Shown here: one piece after another, positions 10,403 to 22,960 of the stretch
How positions within the stretch are numbered: position 1 is the first letter of the stretch
How the letters are laid out: each line of letters starts with the position of its first letter
DNA from: Ophiosphaerella korrae
Taxonomy: Eukaryota > Ascomycota > Dothideomycetes > Pleosporales > Phaeosphaeriaceae
DNA: 52,011 bases
Direction: 5' to 3'
NCBI GenBank assembly: GCA_028456385.1
Contig: JALNQF010000292.1
Span: 1 to 52,011 of the forward strand
Position numbers and translations under genes: made by a program
Notes under the pieces: model-generated
Database searches by the model: none
Told to the model about the DNA's origin: nothing
The model's input: the letters and a program-made list of their open reading frames with translations, nothing else

Positions 10403-13400
10403 TATATATCTTATATAAAATAATATAAATAGAGAAACTAACTATACTTAAAGCTCTAAAGAGATAAGTAATATAAGTAGATAATAACTTCTAAGAATAA
10501 AGAATAAATAAATATAGAATAACTAGTAGCTATAATAGTAGAGATTTTATAGTACTAGACGCTAATAAAGATAAGAAAAATAAAAAAAAAGACTTTATAT
10601 ACTTTTACTATAGTAAGAAAAGCTACTATATAAAAGACTACTAGTTAAAAAAGAATAAAACTATATATTATAATATAGAAAACTAAGATACTTTATAAAA
10701 AACTAATAAAAGAAACCTAGTTAAAAATAAATAAGAATAAAAAAGAAGTACTAAAAGTATACACTAAGCTCTAAGACAAAGTAGTATATAATAATTAATT
10801 AGACCTTTTATTATAATAATAACTACTATATATACTTTTTAAGTAAGTAAAGAGTATAATAGTTTTTATAAGAAAAATAAAGAGTTGTAGTAATAAAAGA
10901 AAGAACTTAAGACTAGCTTAAAGAAATAAAAAGTATAAAGAATCTACTAATAGAAGATTTAGAAAGAAAAGAACTCCTAACTCCTTTAATTACTACTTAA
11001 AGAGGAAGAAGTAATAAAGCGACTAACTTATTTACTACTAAAAAATTAGAAAGTAATAAAGAATAAATTAAAATTAGAAGTATAGAGTATACTTAACTTA
11101 ATAAAGAGAGCTATAATAGCTATAGTATAAAGAGTGTAAAAGAATATATTATATAAGAGTAATTTCTTTAGAAATACTTACTAGTTATAAATATATAATT
11201 TTAAGAATATAAAGTTAATAATATTCTAATAGTAAATAGAGTAATAGATAGTTATAGTAAGAAGAATACTTATATAAAAAGAAGAGTAAGATCTTATAAA
11301 AAAAATAAAATAGATTAATAAAGCCTATATACTAAGTATACTAGTTATATACTATATCTTAGTAGAACTAATACCTAGTTAAGATAAGTACTAAAAAGAA
11401 CACAATAAATAGATAAATCTAGAATATCTAGTATACTTTTAAGTAGTATAAGTATTATACCTAAACAATAGTTATAATATATATAAGTAATTAAAAGAAT
11501 AAAATTACGCCTAGCTAGTAAAGGGAAAGAGCTATAATTATATATAAGTAATCTAAACTATATATATTAGAAGATATAAATTAATAAAAATACTTAAAGA
11601 AGAAAATATTACTATAAAACTAAGAAAGAAACTAATTAGAAAATACGTCCTAGAAAAACTATTATATAAATATATAGAGAATAAATACCCTAAATATTGA
11701 GACTATAAGTACTAAGTAAGATACTAGGTTTAATAAAGTATAGAATTTATAAAATTACTTAAGTAAAAATAGTTAGAAAGTGTAAAAAGCTTATATATTA
11801 TAAAGATAAGTATCTTTTAACAAAAATATAAATTATAGTTAATAGTAGAGCTATAAAGAATATTATATCTAAGAAGTTTATAGAAAAATAAGGAATAAGT
11901 TATATAACTAAAAAGTACACCTAATAACTAAGTATAATTAAAGAAAAACTATACTAGGAACTAGTAAAGTTTAATATAATACTCTCTATACTAAAACTAG
12001 AAAGGTTAAATATTAAGAATATAGTTATAGATATAATAACAATTAATAATAAATAAGATATAATCCTAGGAATACTATAGCTATAGCTAGTAAACTAAAG
12101 GATTAATTAAAGGATAGAGAAAATAACTTACTTTAGAAAAAATATATTAATAGCTAATATAAGTATATATAAAAGAGAATTCTTAGATAAATATAAAAAG
12201 TAAGAAACATAACTTATAGAACCTAAAGATTAACTTCTAGAATATTAACTATAAGATTTTGTAATAAACCTAAAAGAAAGAAAAAATATAAGTTAGAGTA
12301 TAGTCTATAGAAAGACTATAGAAGAATTAAAGATTAAACGCGTATTAATTAAATACGTAATAAAGAAAAGATAGATATAAAATTCTTAATCTTTAGTAGT
12401 ATATAGACTTATATTTATAGATAAAAAAGAGATAAATAATAAATAACTTTATATAAACTTTAGAAAGATAAACGAAATTATAAATTAAAATAGATATCCC
12501 TTACTATATATAGATAAAATACAAGATAAGCTATAAAAAGTAAAGATCTTTATAAAACTAGATATTTAGAACTTATACTATTAGATAAAGATTAAAAAAA
12601 GTAATAAATAGAAAATAGCGTTCTAAACGCAATATAAACTATATAAATGTATAGTTATACTCTTTAGATTAATTAACGTACTAGTAGCGTTCTAAGAGAG
12701 AATTAATATAGTTCTAAGAAAGTACCTAGATATATTTATATTTGTATACTTAGATAATATCTTTATATTCTTAGAATTAGAGGAAGAACATATATAGTAT
12801 ATATATAAAGTACTAGAGAAACTAGTAAAAAACTAACTATTTTTTAAAATAAGAGAATATAAGTTCTATATAAAGGAAATAGTATCTTAGAGTTTATTAT
12901 TAAACTAGAATGTATATAGATTAACTTAAACAAGATTAAAGTAATCTAAGAATAGCTAATACTAAAAAACCTATAAGAAGTATTATAGTTTTATAAGTTA
13001 GTAAATTTTTATAAAAAGCTTATAGTAAGATAGTCTTAGTATATAGAACTATTAACTAAACTTATAAAGAAAGATATACTATTTAAGTAGATATAAGAGT
13101 ATAATAAGGTATTTAACTAGACTAAGATAAAATTTATAGAAAACCTAGTTATTAGAATATATAACTTAGATCTACTAGTAATAGTAAAAATAGATATATA
13201 TCTAACTTAATCTATAGATTAGTACTAATACAAGAAGACCTAAAAACTAAGTAAAAGTAATTAGTAAAATACTTCTCTAAAAAGATAAAGATAGTAGAAC
13301 TTAACTACCTAATCTATAATAAGGAAATACTAGTAATCTATAAAGTATTTAAGAAATAAAAAGTATACTTAAAAAGAGTAAAATATAGAATAAAGGTCTA

Positions 13401-14424
13401 TATAGACTATAACAATCTTATAAGATTTATAATAAATAAAGACTTAATATAATACTATAAAAGATAATAAAAATTCTAAGTAATATTTAACCTTAGAATT
13501 ATATATATAAAGGGTAAAGATAACTAATTTATAGATACTCTAAGTAAAAGACTAGGTTTATAAGAAGAAGTAAATACTACTAGTATAGTTTTAGTTAAGA
13601 ATAATAAAAAATACTTAGTTTTAAATAAACCTAATATAGCTATAATATTTAAGAAGATAAGTAGTATACTAAATAAATATATTGAGAAAGAAATAGTAAA
13701 GGCTTTAAGAGAAATAAAGAAACTAGAAATCTAAGAAAGACTAGTAAAGGCCTATAGAAGAATATATATTCTTAGTAAGATTTAGAAGGAATTTATATAA
13801 TAATTCTATAAACTACTAGTATATAGATACTAGGGTATAGAAAAAATACTAAATAAGCTTTTAAGAGATTACTATATACTAAAAGTAAGATAACTAGTAA
13901 TAGAAGTACTACAAGATTATATAAAGTATTACTAAAATAAGTATAGTAAATACGCCTTATATAGAATGTTATAACTAGTTAAAATACTAGAATAACTTTA
14001 TAGAGTTATTATAATAGACTTTATTACAAAGCTACTTAAGTTAAAAAACCTAATATTAAGAGTTTAGTATAATAGAATCTTAATAATAGTAGATAAGCTT
14101 ATAAAGTACTTATACTTTAAACTATATAAAGAAAAAATTAAGAGAGAAATTACTATATATTAGGTTCTAGAGACTATAATTAGTTAATATAGTATTCTAG
14201 ATAAGACTATTATAGATAGAGAGATAAGATTTATATTAAAACTCTAAGAAATAATAATATATTACCTATAGATAAATAGATAATTAGAATATATAAATTA
14301 GATAGTAGAATAGTACTTAATATACTACTTTAACTATAATTAGAATAACTATATATAACTATTACCTATAGTATAGTTAGTATATAATAGCGTAAAGAAA
14401 ATAGTAACTAGAGTATTACTTTTC
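10403..14424 (+). pseudogene. D gag second half and pol (protease, RT, RNase H, integrase)
   Basis: This continues D after H. The domains, in order, are as follows. Two CCHC zinc knuckles lie at 10600-10700, with Cys and His read as Tyr. The protease active site is VNSRA at 11838-11852, from D-S-G-A. The reverse transcriptase box reads YLDN at 12747-12758. RNase H and its connecting region follow to about 13560. Integrase has Asp at about 14010, DREI at about 14215 and the Gln/Thr-rich catalytic Glu region at 14260-14330. It is collinear with A. The phase changes between the knuckles and the RT, so at least one indel is present. It is cut at 14424 by F and resumes at 41857 with no base missing relative to A. 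Confidence 0.85.
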
Positions 14425-14589
14425 TATTATAAGATATAAGCTTAAGAATAAGTAAGAGATAGTTATTAATTAAAGAGCTATCTAAGCTAAGCTACTTATA
14501 TATAGTAGAGTAGCTTAAATAGCTTATATAGCTTACTTACTACTATAAGCTTCCTTAAATTATATAGTATAAAGCTCTAACTTTTAATA
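14425..14589 (-). repeat. 3' LTR of F (165 bp)
   Basis: It starts TATTATAAGATATAAG and ends TTTTAATA, which would be TG...CA before RIP. It is exactly the same length as the partner at 41687-41851 and differs from it mainly by C/T and G/A changes. Confidence 0.85.
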
Positions 14590-15942
14590 TACTTTTTAGG
14601 TAAGTTATATAGTAGAGCTATTTAATAAGTTTAATAGTAGTTATTTAAACTTAGTTAAAATTAACTTTACTTATAATTCTATTTATTTTAGACTTATATA
14701 TAAGTACTAACTACGAATACGCTATATATAGTATATTTAGAGTTTTTTTAGCTTTATAAACTCTTTAGTAACTATTATTATAGCTATTATAAGTTACTAT
14801 TTTTAAAGCTTTTAAAGCTTACTTTTTATATTAGTAATTATTATACTAACTTATTCTTATAGAGTAAAGCTAAGAAAGCTACTTATACTTACGCTTTTTA
14901 CTCTTATACTACTTCTAATACTACTACTACTACTACTACTACTTCTACTTTTACCTATAATCTTACTACTACTATACTTACTAAGGCTACTATTATAATA
15001 GGGGTAGTTACTACTTTACTAGCTAAGAACGCTTAAGCTAAAGAGGCCTTTATATATTATCTATATATAAGAGTACTCTTTAGTAAGTTTATTAATCTTA
15101 TATTTTAAATAGATACTTTATTTTAAGTTTATCTCTAAGCTTTAGCTTTATATTTTAGTACTTTAATTTAAAGACTTCTTTATATACTTTATACTCTATT
15201 TTAGTAATTTTTATAACTTAAGCTTAGCTTATATATCTTTAAAGTTAAAGTAAGCTTTAAATCTCTTAAATTACTACTCTAAAAAGTACTTAGGTAGGCT
15301 ATTTACTAGTATCTTACTTATTAGTATATAAGAAACATAAAATAAGCTTTTAGTATTCTCTTATCTTAGCTATATATTCTATATATCTACGTAATATAAG
15401 TATATTATTACTCTCTTATTTTTACTTATAATAAGTTTAATTATTTACTAATTATTATAGAATATTATCTAAGTAGCTTTTAAGTCTAATATAAGCTCTT
15501 AAAAAAGCTTTTTTAGTACTATTACCTCTTTACTTATATACTTAAGTATATGTAGCTTAGCTTTAGTAGTAGATATAGTTACTATAACTTATTATACTAC
15601 TTTCTATATTACTACTTTAGTAAAGAGTATTAAAATATAGCTATAAGATAAGTAGTATATTACTAAATTATTAGTAAATAACGCATCTCTATATATAAGT
15701 AGCTTAGTACCTTACTACTAGCTATCTTTCTACTAGCTATCTTACTACTTACTATACTAAACTAATAAGTACTTAGTTCTATATAAGTAAATAATAACTT
15801 AGTTTACTACTTTAAGATATTAAAAGAGCTTTGTAGCTATAAATATAACGTCTAGTTATACTATTATTACTATATATAAGATAAATCTAACTTACTTTTA
15901 GTAGTCCTTGATTTTATACTTTAAATCTTCTTTTTTACTTAG
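14590..15942 (-). pseudogene. F pol 3' part: copia RNase H
   Basis: The minus strand at about 15530-15690 reads a copia RNase H tail: an Asp-containing DALFTDN block followed by VTISTTKAKLHIL, where intact copies have a T-S-T-T-E-A-E-type motif. It follows the reverse transcriptase piece at 22961-24249 once B is removed. The rest, towards 14600, is Ser/Tyr-rich on the minus strand with no further motif. The plus strand at 14900-14990 shows a trinucleotide run only. Confidence 0.7.
14921..14943. repeat. (CTA)n microsatellite, about 7.7 copies
   Basis: A pure CTA trinucleotide run lies near the 3' end of F. It is flanked by imperfect ACTTCTAATA repeats. Confidence 0.9.
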
Positions 15943-15947
15943 CTATT

Positions 15948-16397
15948 TGTAATAGGGTACCTATTGTTAACTACAAGTAACTATTATAGTATATTAGTAG
16001 ATTAAAAAGTAATAACAAAAGCTTATATTATAATTAAGTAATAACTATAAACAATAGTTAATTTATATGTGCAATGTTAAGTATTAGTGTTCTAGGTTAG
16101 AGATTAGATTACTAATACTATTCTAATAATACGCATTGTTACTACTATATACTTAGTACTTTCTTAGTACTTTGTAACTTTGTATTTACTAAGATTATAA
16201 ATTTACAAAGTTAGCTTTATAAATTTATATATACTAAGATCGCGAATTTATAAATTTATTACGTGTCTAGGTTATAGTTAGTTTCCTAATCAAGTTCGTT
16301 ATTCTATAGGTTATTACCCTACTTATCTTATACTTTGTTAGTAACTAAGCTAGGACTAATTAGTTCTATCTCGACTTCTCTTGTTACACCTATAATA
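15948..16397 (-). repeat. 3' LTR of B (450 bp)
   Basis: It begins TGTAATAGGGTACC and ends CCTATAATA on the plus strand. The polypurine tract of B lies directly beside it at 16398-16412 (read on the minus strand as a run of G then AATAG). Internal short direct repeats with AATTTACAAA and AAATTTAT occur at about 16185-16265. Confidence 0.9.
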
Positions 16398-16740
16398 CTA
16401 TTCCCCCCTCTAGGTAGGTTTAAGTTTCTTTATCTTAAAGCTAAGGTTATTTATTTTATTTCTTTATTAATCTCTAACTCTTTATTACTCTCTATGCTAT
16501 CTTATTCTTAATATATTAAACTTCTTCTTATAGTACGTATTGTTTATAATAGGTTTAAAATATTTCTTTGTTATTATTATACTTTATTAGGTCTTTTATA
16601 TCTTATATCTTTAAATAATAGTAAGTACTATAATAAATATATTCTTGCTAATATTTAGTATAAATACGTTTCTTCTAGTATTTTACTTATAGAGTATAAG
16701 TATTTAATTTCTATATAATCTCTTTCTACTAAATTATATA

Positions 16741-17073
16741 GGGCGAGCTATTAATAGAACTTAAGAGAAACTATTATTATAGCTTACTATAGCTAAGGCT
16801 AAGTATAAGTTAACTCTTTATAAGCTAGTAGAGCTTTATTCTTATATTAAGCGTCTTTATAAACTAAAGGCTTATATCGACGCTAAGTCGTCTAAATAGT
16901 CTTGTGTACTAGAGGCTAAGTTAGACTTTAAGGATATAGTAGAGGCTACTCTAGCTCCTATTGTATTTAGCGCTCCTATTGTCTCTCTATCTATTAGTAG
17001 TATTGCTAATTTTCTTAGTTTGCTACAAGGTACTCTAGAGAGTTTTAACTTTAGAACTCTTCTAGTTTCTTAG
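16741..17073 (+). pseudogene. Conserved reverse-strand reading frame of B (opposite to pol)
   Basis: The plus strand from 16783 to 17070 holds 96 codons with one stop (TAG at 16897-16899), which is very open for this DNA. It reads AKAKYKLTLYKLVELYSYIK near the start and ends in ESFNFRTLLVS before TAG at 17071. The sequence is Leu/Ala/Ser-rich and probably helical. The same frame is readable in A (minus strand, 30276-30590) and C (plus strand, 32784-33083). It lies opposite to gag-pol, between the chromodomain end and the 3' LTR. Its function is unknown. Antisense frames in this position are known in some plant LTR retrotransposons. No Met start can be fixed. Confidence 0.6.
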
Positions 17074-20000
17074 AGTACTTAAGATTATCCTCTAGTTCCT
17101 ATATATCTTCTTATAGTTATCTTTTTTCGTTAATACCTATCTATTTTACTAGGTAGTAATTTCTTCTATTATAGAATTAGTATTATAGGATTTCTTTAAC
17201 TTCTTAATCTTTCTATTCTCTATACGTGTCTACTTTGTATACTAGTAGTTCTGCGTTCTATAGTACTTTTTCTAGTAGTACTACGTAGAATATTAAGTAT
17301 ATCCTTATTTTATCTAGTAGTCTTAACTTAAATATAACTAGTGTAACTTCTTACTTTACTTTATATAGTCTTATCTTAATATAATCTAGTTTTAAACTTA
17401 GTTGTTTCCTCTTAATATTTTTTTAGATTAACTATACTTTTTTCTCCTCTTTAAATTAGGGTCTTTCTTTATATTTTTTATTATAGTACTTTACTATTTA
17501 ATCTTATAGGAATTCTATATCCTATTGTAGCTAATTATATATCTCTTTAAGTATATTTATAAAGTTTTCTCCTCTTAAGGACTAAGATACTATAGATCTT
17601 AGTATTTAGTATATATTAGGGTTAAATCTATAGTTTGTAAAAAAAGGTAATACTTCTATTACTATATTCTTTGCGCTATTATATGCTAATTATACTATAG
17701 GTAGTATCTTAGGTATTATTCTACTATTTAATTTATTCGTTCTAATTATTTATCTATCTATAGATAATATACTATTAATATTTAATATTTAATTCCTAAT
17801 TATACTACTATTGTTCTCTATAATTTTAATGTAAATCTTACATCTCTATCTATAATAATCTTATCTAGAATACTATATTAGCTAATTATAGTTCCTAGGA
17901 CTTAGTATATAGTAACTTCTATCTTACTTTTTTCTTTATATAGTCTAAAGTATAAGTACTTAATAAGTTTATCTACTATTATTAAGATTTTATTATACTT
18001 AACTCTTAATATTAAGTCTTTTAACTTAGGTAACTTTGTAATAAAGTCTATTGTAATAACTCTTTAGAGTTATTCTAATACTTTAATTAGTTATAGTATT
18101 TTATATAGTATGTATCTACTATACTTGTTTCTATAATATTCTATATAATCTCGTAGTACTTCTATTACTAATTATCTTACTTTTAGGATATAGTAATCTT
18201 TTAAAAGTCTATCTAGTATTTTATTAATACTCTAGTATTTATATACTAGTAGTTTATAAAATTATTGTATAAACTCTCTCTATAATTTATTTAGAATATA
18301 TATTCTTCTATAAGCTTTTATAAATCCTTCTTAGATCTTAAGTTTTTTTATTTCTTTAAAAGTCTTTACTATTTCTTTTTAAATTTATTTATCTAGCTTG
18401 TTATTCTTTCTTTTAAGTGTTGTAGCTATTTTAGGTGTATTTAAGACTAAATATCTATCTTTGTTCTTAACTAGAACTATACTAGTAGTATTTACTTCTT
18501 CTTGTAAATCTAGTCTTCTACTTAAGGCGTCTATAAATTAGTTGTCTTTACCTTTAGTATATATAATCTTAAGGTTAAATATTAATAAGAATTCTTACTA
18601 TCTTATATAGCGTTATACTAAGTCTTTATTTATTATAAATCTTATAAGATTCCTATAGTCTATATAGACCTTTATTTAGTACTTTACTCTTTATAGGTAT
18701 ACTCTCTATTATTTAAATACTTTATAGATTACTAGTATCTCTTTATTATAGATTAGGTAGTTAAGCTCTACTAGCTTTATTTTCTTAGAGAAGTATTTAA
18801 CTAGGTATTCTTGTTTTATAGCCTAATCTTCTTGTATTAGTACTATTTTATAGACTAAGTTTAATGTATCTATTTTTACTATTACTATTAGTTCTAGGTT
18901 ATATATTCTAAAAACTACGTTTTCTATAAATTTCTATATAATCTAATTAAATACTTTATCGTATTCCTAAGTCTATTTAAATAGTGTATCCTTTTTTATA
19001 AGTTTTATTAATCGTTCTATTATTTTAGACTATCTTACTATTATTTTTTTATAAAAATTTACTAGTCTATAAAACTATTGTACCTCTTGTAGGTTCTTTA
19101 GTATTAGCTATTCCTAGATTGCCTTGATTTTGTTAGGATTAATCTATATTTTTCTTAGTTTAATAATAAATCTAAGAAAGTCTATTTCTTTAGTATAGAA
19201 TTTGTATTTCTTTATCTTAAGGAATAATTTGTTTTCTACTAGCTTTTCTAGTACCTTATGTATATATTGTACGTGTTCTTCTTCTATTTCTAAAAATATA
19301 AAGATGTCGTCTAAATATATAAATATAAATACGTTTAAGTATTCTCTTAAGACTATATTAATTCTTTCTTAAAATGCTACTAGCGCATTTGTTAATCTAA
19401 AGGGTATAACTATATATTTAAATAGTCTATACTATGTTCTAAATACTATTTTCTATTTATTACCTTCCTTAATCCTAATCTAGTAATAGGCGTTCTAGAT
19501 ATCTAATTTTGTAAAAATTTAAGCTTTTTATAGCCTATCTTATATCTTATCTATATATAGTAAGGGATATTAGTTCTTGTTTATAATTACGTTAGTTTTT
19601 CTAAAGTTTACGTAAGGTTATTTATCTTTTATCTCTTTCTTGTCTATAAAGATAAGCCTGTATACTACTAAGGATTAAGATCCTCTTATCTATCCTTTTT
19701 TTATTGCGTTTTTAATAAATGTTCTTTTAATTTTTAATTTTTCTTTAGTTAATATACTAGGCTCTAGCCTACGTTCTTTCTTTCTTCTAGGTCTATTGCT
19801 AAGTCCTATAGTTAATGTTCTAGAAGGTTGTTATCTAGCTCTATAAGCTACTTCTCCTATTTCTTATATTCTTTTAAGGAATTCTCCTTTATATATACTT
19901 ATATTAGCCTTTAATATTTCTTTCTTAAGGTAGCTAATTCTCTTTATTCTCTAATTAATCTTTAGGTTAGTTATTTATAACTATAGTATACCTAATATTA

Positions 20001-20300
20001 TATCTTGTTTATTATCGATTATTGTTCTATCTATAACTACGTTCTTAACTTCTAAGCCTTCTAATCTTAGTGTAGAAGGTACTATTTTAAACCTAATAGG
20101 TTTCTAAAATAGTTTTCCTTTAATAGTACTTAGTTATTAAGGGTATCTCTTTACTATATTATATATTCTTTATTCTTCTATAAACTTCTTAGATATAAAG
20201 TTCCTTGTAGCTCTACTATTAATTATAACTTGTACCTTTTTTCTTTAAAAAGTACCTTGTTTTGTAATATATAGGCCTATTATACCTTCTAACCTTTTAT
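17074..20300 (-). pseudogene. B pol (protease, RT, RNase H, integrase, chromodomain)
   Basis: The domains are read on the minus strand. The protease site VIINSRATRNFI is at about 20200-20240, from D-S-G-A. The reverse transcriptase YLDD box is intact at 19306-19317. RNase H follows, then integrase with DRDVRF at 17830-17870. The C-terminal chromodomain is at about 17085-17215 (EVKEIL, YYLVK, then ELEDNLKYSKKL), the module that binds methylated histone H3 in chromoviruses. Only one copy of the final 30-bp unit is present, against three in A. It is interrupted by numerous stops. Confidence 0.85.
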
Positions 20301-22490
20301 ACTTAGGTTGTTCTTTATATTATTTATTCTTCTAGAGCTACTACCCTACTTTGCGTTTATAGTTTTTATACTTAGAATATTTATTATATATATACTTATA
20401 CTATAGCCTTCTTTAAACGTCTTCTTTAGATAGCTTAGGTCCTAGTCTAATTAATATATATTCTTCGTTAGGTATTTTAATTATTTCCTAACCTTAGATT
20501 TCTTTTTTAGAGATTACCTTTATATAGTTGTATCCTTTCTTTTATATTAGCTATATATAGTTACGTGCTTTTAATTCTTTATATAGGTAATAGTTTGTAT
20601 TTAAATATAATACCTATAATATCTTAGAGTAGACTAGATATTCTAGATCTATTCTCTTATTATCCCCTACCTAGTACTTATCTATACTAGGCCTTGTTAT
20701 TACTAGGATATAGTATACTATTAGTATTTGTAGTATATAGGCTTTATTAATCTATTACGTCTTTCTAGTAAGGAACTACTATTCTCTTTATATAGGTATT
20801 CTTCCTACTATAACTATATATTACTCTATTTATTGTTAGAATATTATAAACTTTATTACTTTAGGATTACGTTCTTTTTAGTCTTTGTACGCTTCCTCTA
20901 TACTTATAACTAGTAAGTATTTCTAAATAAACTACTATTCTTAGTATTATTCTACTATATCTATTATTGTATAGCTATTGTAACTATATATATCTAGCTA
21001 GGTATACTCTATACTTTTTACGCTAACTTATTTCTTATCTCTTTATAGTTCTTTAGAGGAGACTATAGTAGTTTTGTTATCTAGTACTAGTCCTTTAGCC
21101 TAGATTAATAGTATCTAGGGCTCTTCCCCTTCTAAGTCTTCTATTAGTAGGTCTATTATATAGGCTATTTCTTCTAGCTATACTTTTATTCTTTCTTTTG
21201 TTACTACTACTCTATTTTTCTATAAGAACTATCTTACTCTCTACTTGCTAAAAAGGTATATATAGTAGTTATTATTGTAATTAAAGGTTTAATTAAGTAT
21301 TATATATTGTATTTCCTTGCTCCTAGCTACTATCTCCTAAGGTTTAGCTTGTACTTTTAGTACTTCCTTCTTACTCTTAGTTGCTTTTAACTAGGCTTCT
21401 TTCTTAGGATTTTTACTTCTATAGTCTTTTGCGAAGTGTCTTGGTTTTCTATATTTATAGTATACTATATCTTTTTTTTTTCTTTAACTAATAATTTTTT
21501 ACGTAGTAGCTATTCTTACTATAATTAAAGTACGTAAAGTCTTTATTCTTCTTTTTTCTTCTATCTTTATTAGCGTTAAGGATTATAGGGTATCTTTTAT
21601 CTTGATTTTAGGTTAGCTCTCTATACTTATTCTTCTTCTATTCTTAAAGATTATTATTAATTTGTATTACCTATTATTTTAGAGCTACTAGTATTCTTAG
21701 TTTTTCTATATAGATTATTTTGTATTAGATTTTTAAGTTTAACCCTTGTTTAAATCGTTATATTAGAGATAGCTTGTTCTACTCTATATTCTATAATAGT
21801 TATTTAAACTATAATATATATTCTAGAATACTCTTATATTATATAAGCTTTTTAAGCTTCTCTTTAGCTTATTAGGTAATATCTATATCCTTAAATAGTG
21901 CTCTTATTTATTTAGTAAAGTATTTATAACTTCTAAAGATAGCTCTTATCTTATTCTTCTATATTCTTAGAGCGTATATTGTATAATCTATCTAGTAAGG
22001 TTTAAACTATCTTATTATATCTTCTTTAAGGTATATTCTAATATATATTACTTTCTTATCTTCTCTATTAAAGTATAGTACTTATATATTAATCTAGAGT
22101 TATACTAATACTATAAAGGGTTTTAGTTTTTCCTTTATTCTATTAAACTTCTTAAGTATAAGTATCTTAGGTAGTTCTTTCGTTGCACTTATCTCTAGTT
22201 ATTAGGTAATTTGTTCTATCTAGTTTTATCCTACTATAATAGCCTTAATCTATACTTTGTTTTATTTTGTATAGTCTTGTAATTCCTTGTTCTACGTTTC
22301 TAAGGCGTTAATTACTATTTTTATATCTTCTTTCTCTAAGATTAAGTTATTTAAGTAGTTCTTAATTACCTTCTATATTATATTATCTAATTTATAACTA
22401 CTTAGAAGTACTTTACTTACTTTCTTAGTTAAACTTTCTACTATTATATTAGCTAGACTATACGCTACTTACGCTTCGCTCTTTCTAATA
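20301..22490 (-). pseudogene. B gag
   Basis: Minus-strand Gag is collinear with A. The two zinc knuckles lie at about 21440-21545, with their Cys and His codons mostly read as Tyr. The N-terminal block conserved in A, B, C and D (SEA-V--LAN-IVES) lies near 22440-22485. The stretch between knuckles and protease (20301-21440) is acidic and Lys-rich with no separate domain recognised. Confidence 0.8.
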
Positions 22491-22505
22491 ACTAAATTAG
22501 CAAGG

Positions 22506-22955
22506 TATAATAGGGTACCTATCGTTAACTACAAGTAACTATTATAGTATATTAGTATATTAAAAGGTAATAACAAAAGCTTATATTATAATTAAGTAAT
22601 AACTATAAATAATAGTTGATTTGTGTATATAATAATAAGTATTAGTATTCTAGGTTAGAAATTAGATAACTAATACTATCCTAATAATGCGCATTGTTAC
22701 TACTATATACTTAGTACTTTCTTAGTACTTCGCGACTTTATATTTATTAAAATTATAAATTTACAAAGTTAGCTTTATAAATTTATATTTACTAAGATTG
22801 TAAATTTACAAATTTATTACGTGTCTAGGTTGTAGTTTGTTTCCTAATTAAGTTCGTTATCTTATAAGTTATTGCCTTACTTATCCTATACTTTGTTAGC
22901 AACTAAGCTAGGACTAATTAGTTCTATCTTAATTTCTCCTATTACACCTATAATA
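22506..22955 (-). repeat. 5' LTR of B (450 bp)
   Basis: It is the same length as the 3' LTR at 15948. On the minus strand it is followed by CCTTGCTAATTTAG (22492-22505), the leader common to all four related elements here. Confidence 0.9.
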
Positions 22956-22960
22956 CTATA

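Larger units (their letters stand above)
15948..22955 (-). mobile_element. B: complete Ty3/gypsy chromovirus, minus strand
   Basis: Its length is 7008 bp with 450-bp LTRs at 15948-16397 and 22506-22955. Flanking pentamers are CTATT (15943-15947) and CTATA (22956-22960), a target duplication with one mismatch. On the minus strand it carries gag, protease, RT, RNase H, integrase and chromodomain in the order seen in A. A separate reading frame on the plus strand lies next to the 3' LTR. The LTR resembles A's in overall plan but is clearly a different subfamily. It is inserted in F between RNase H and reverse transcriptase. Confidence 0.9.

Noticed and set aside
14600..15940. Plus-strand Thr/Leu/Tyr-rich frames in F
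   Set aside because: The minus strand gives copia RNase H, RT and integrase motifs in the right order. The plus-strand frames are mirrors.
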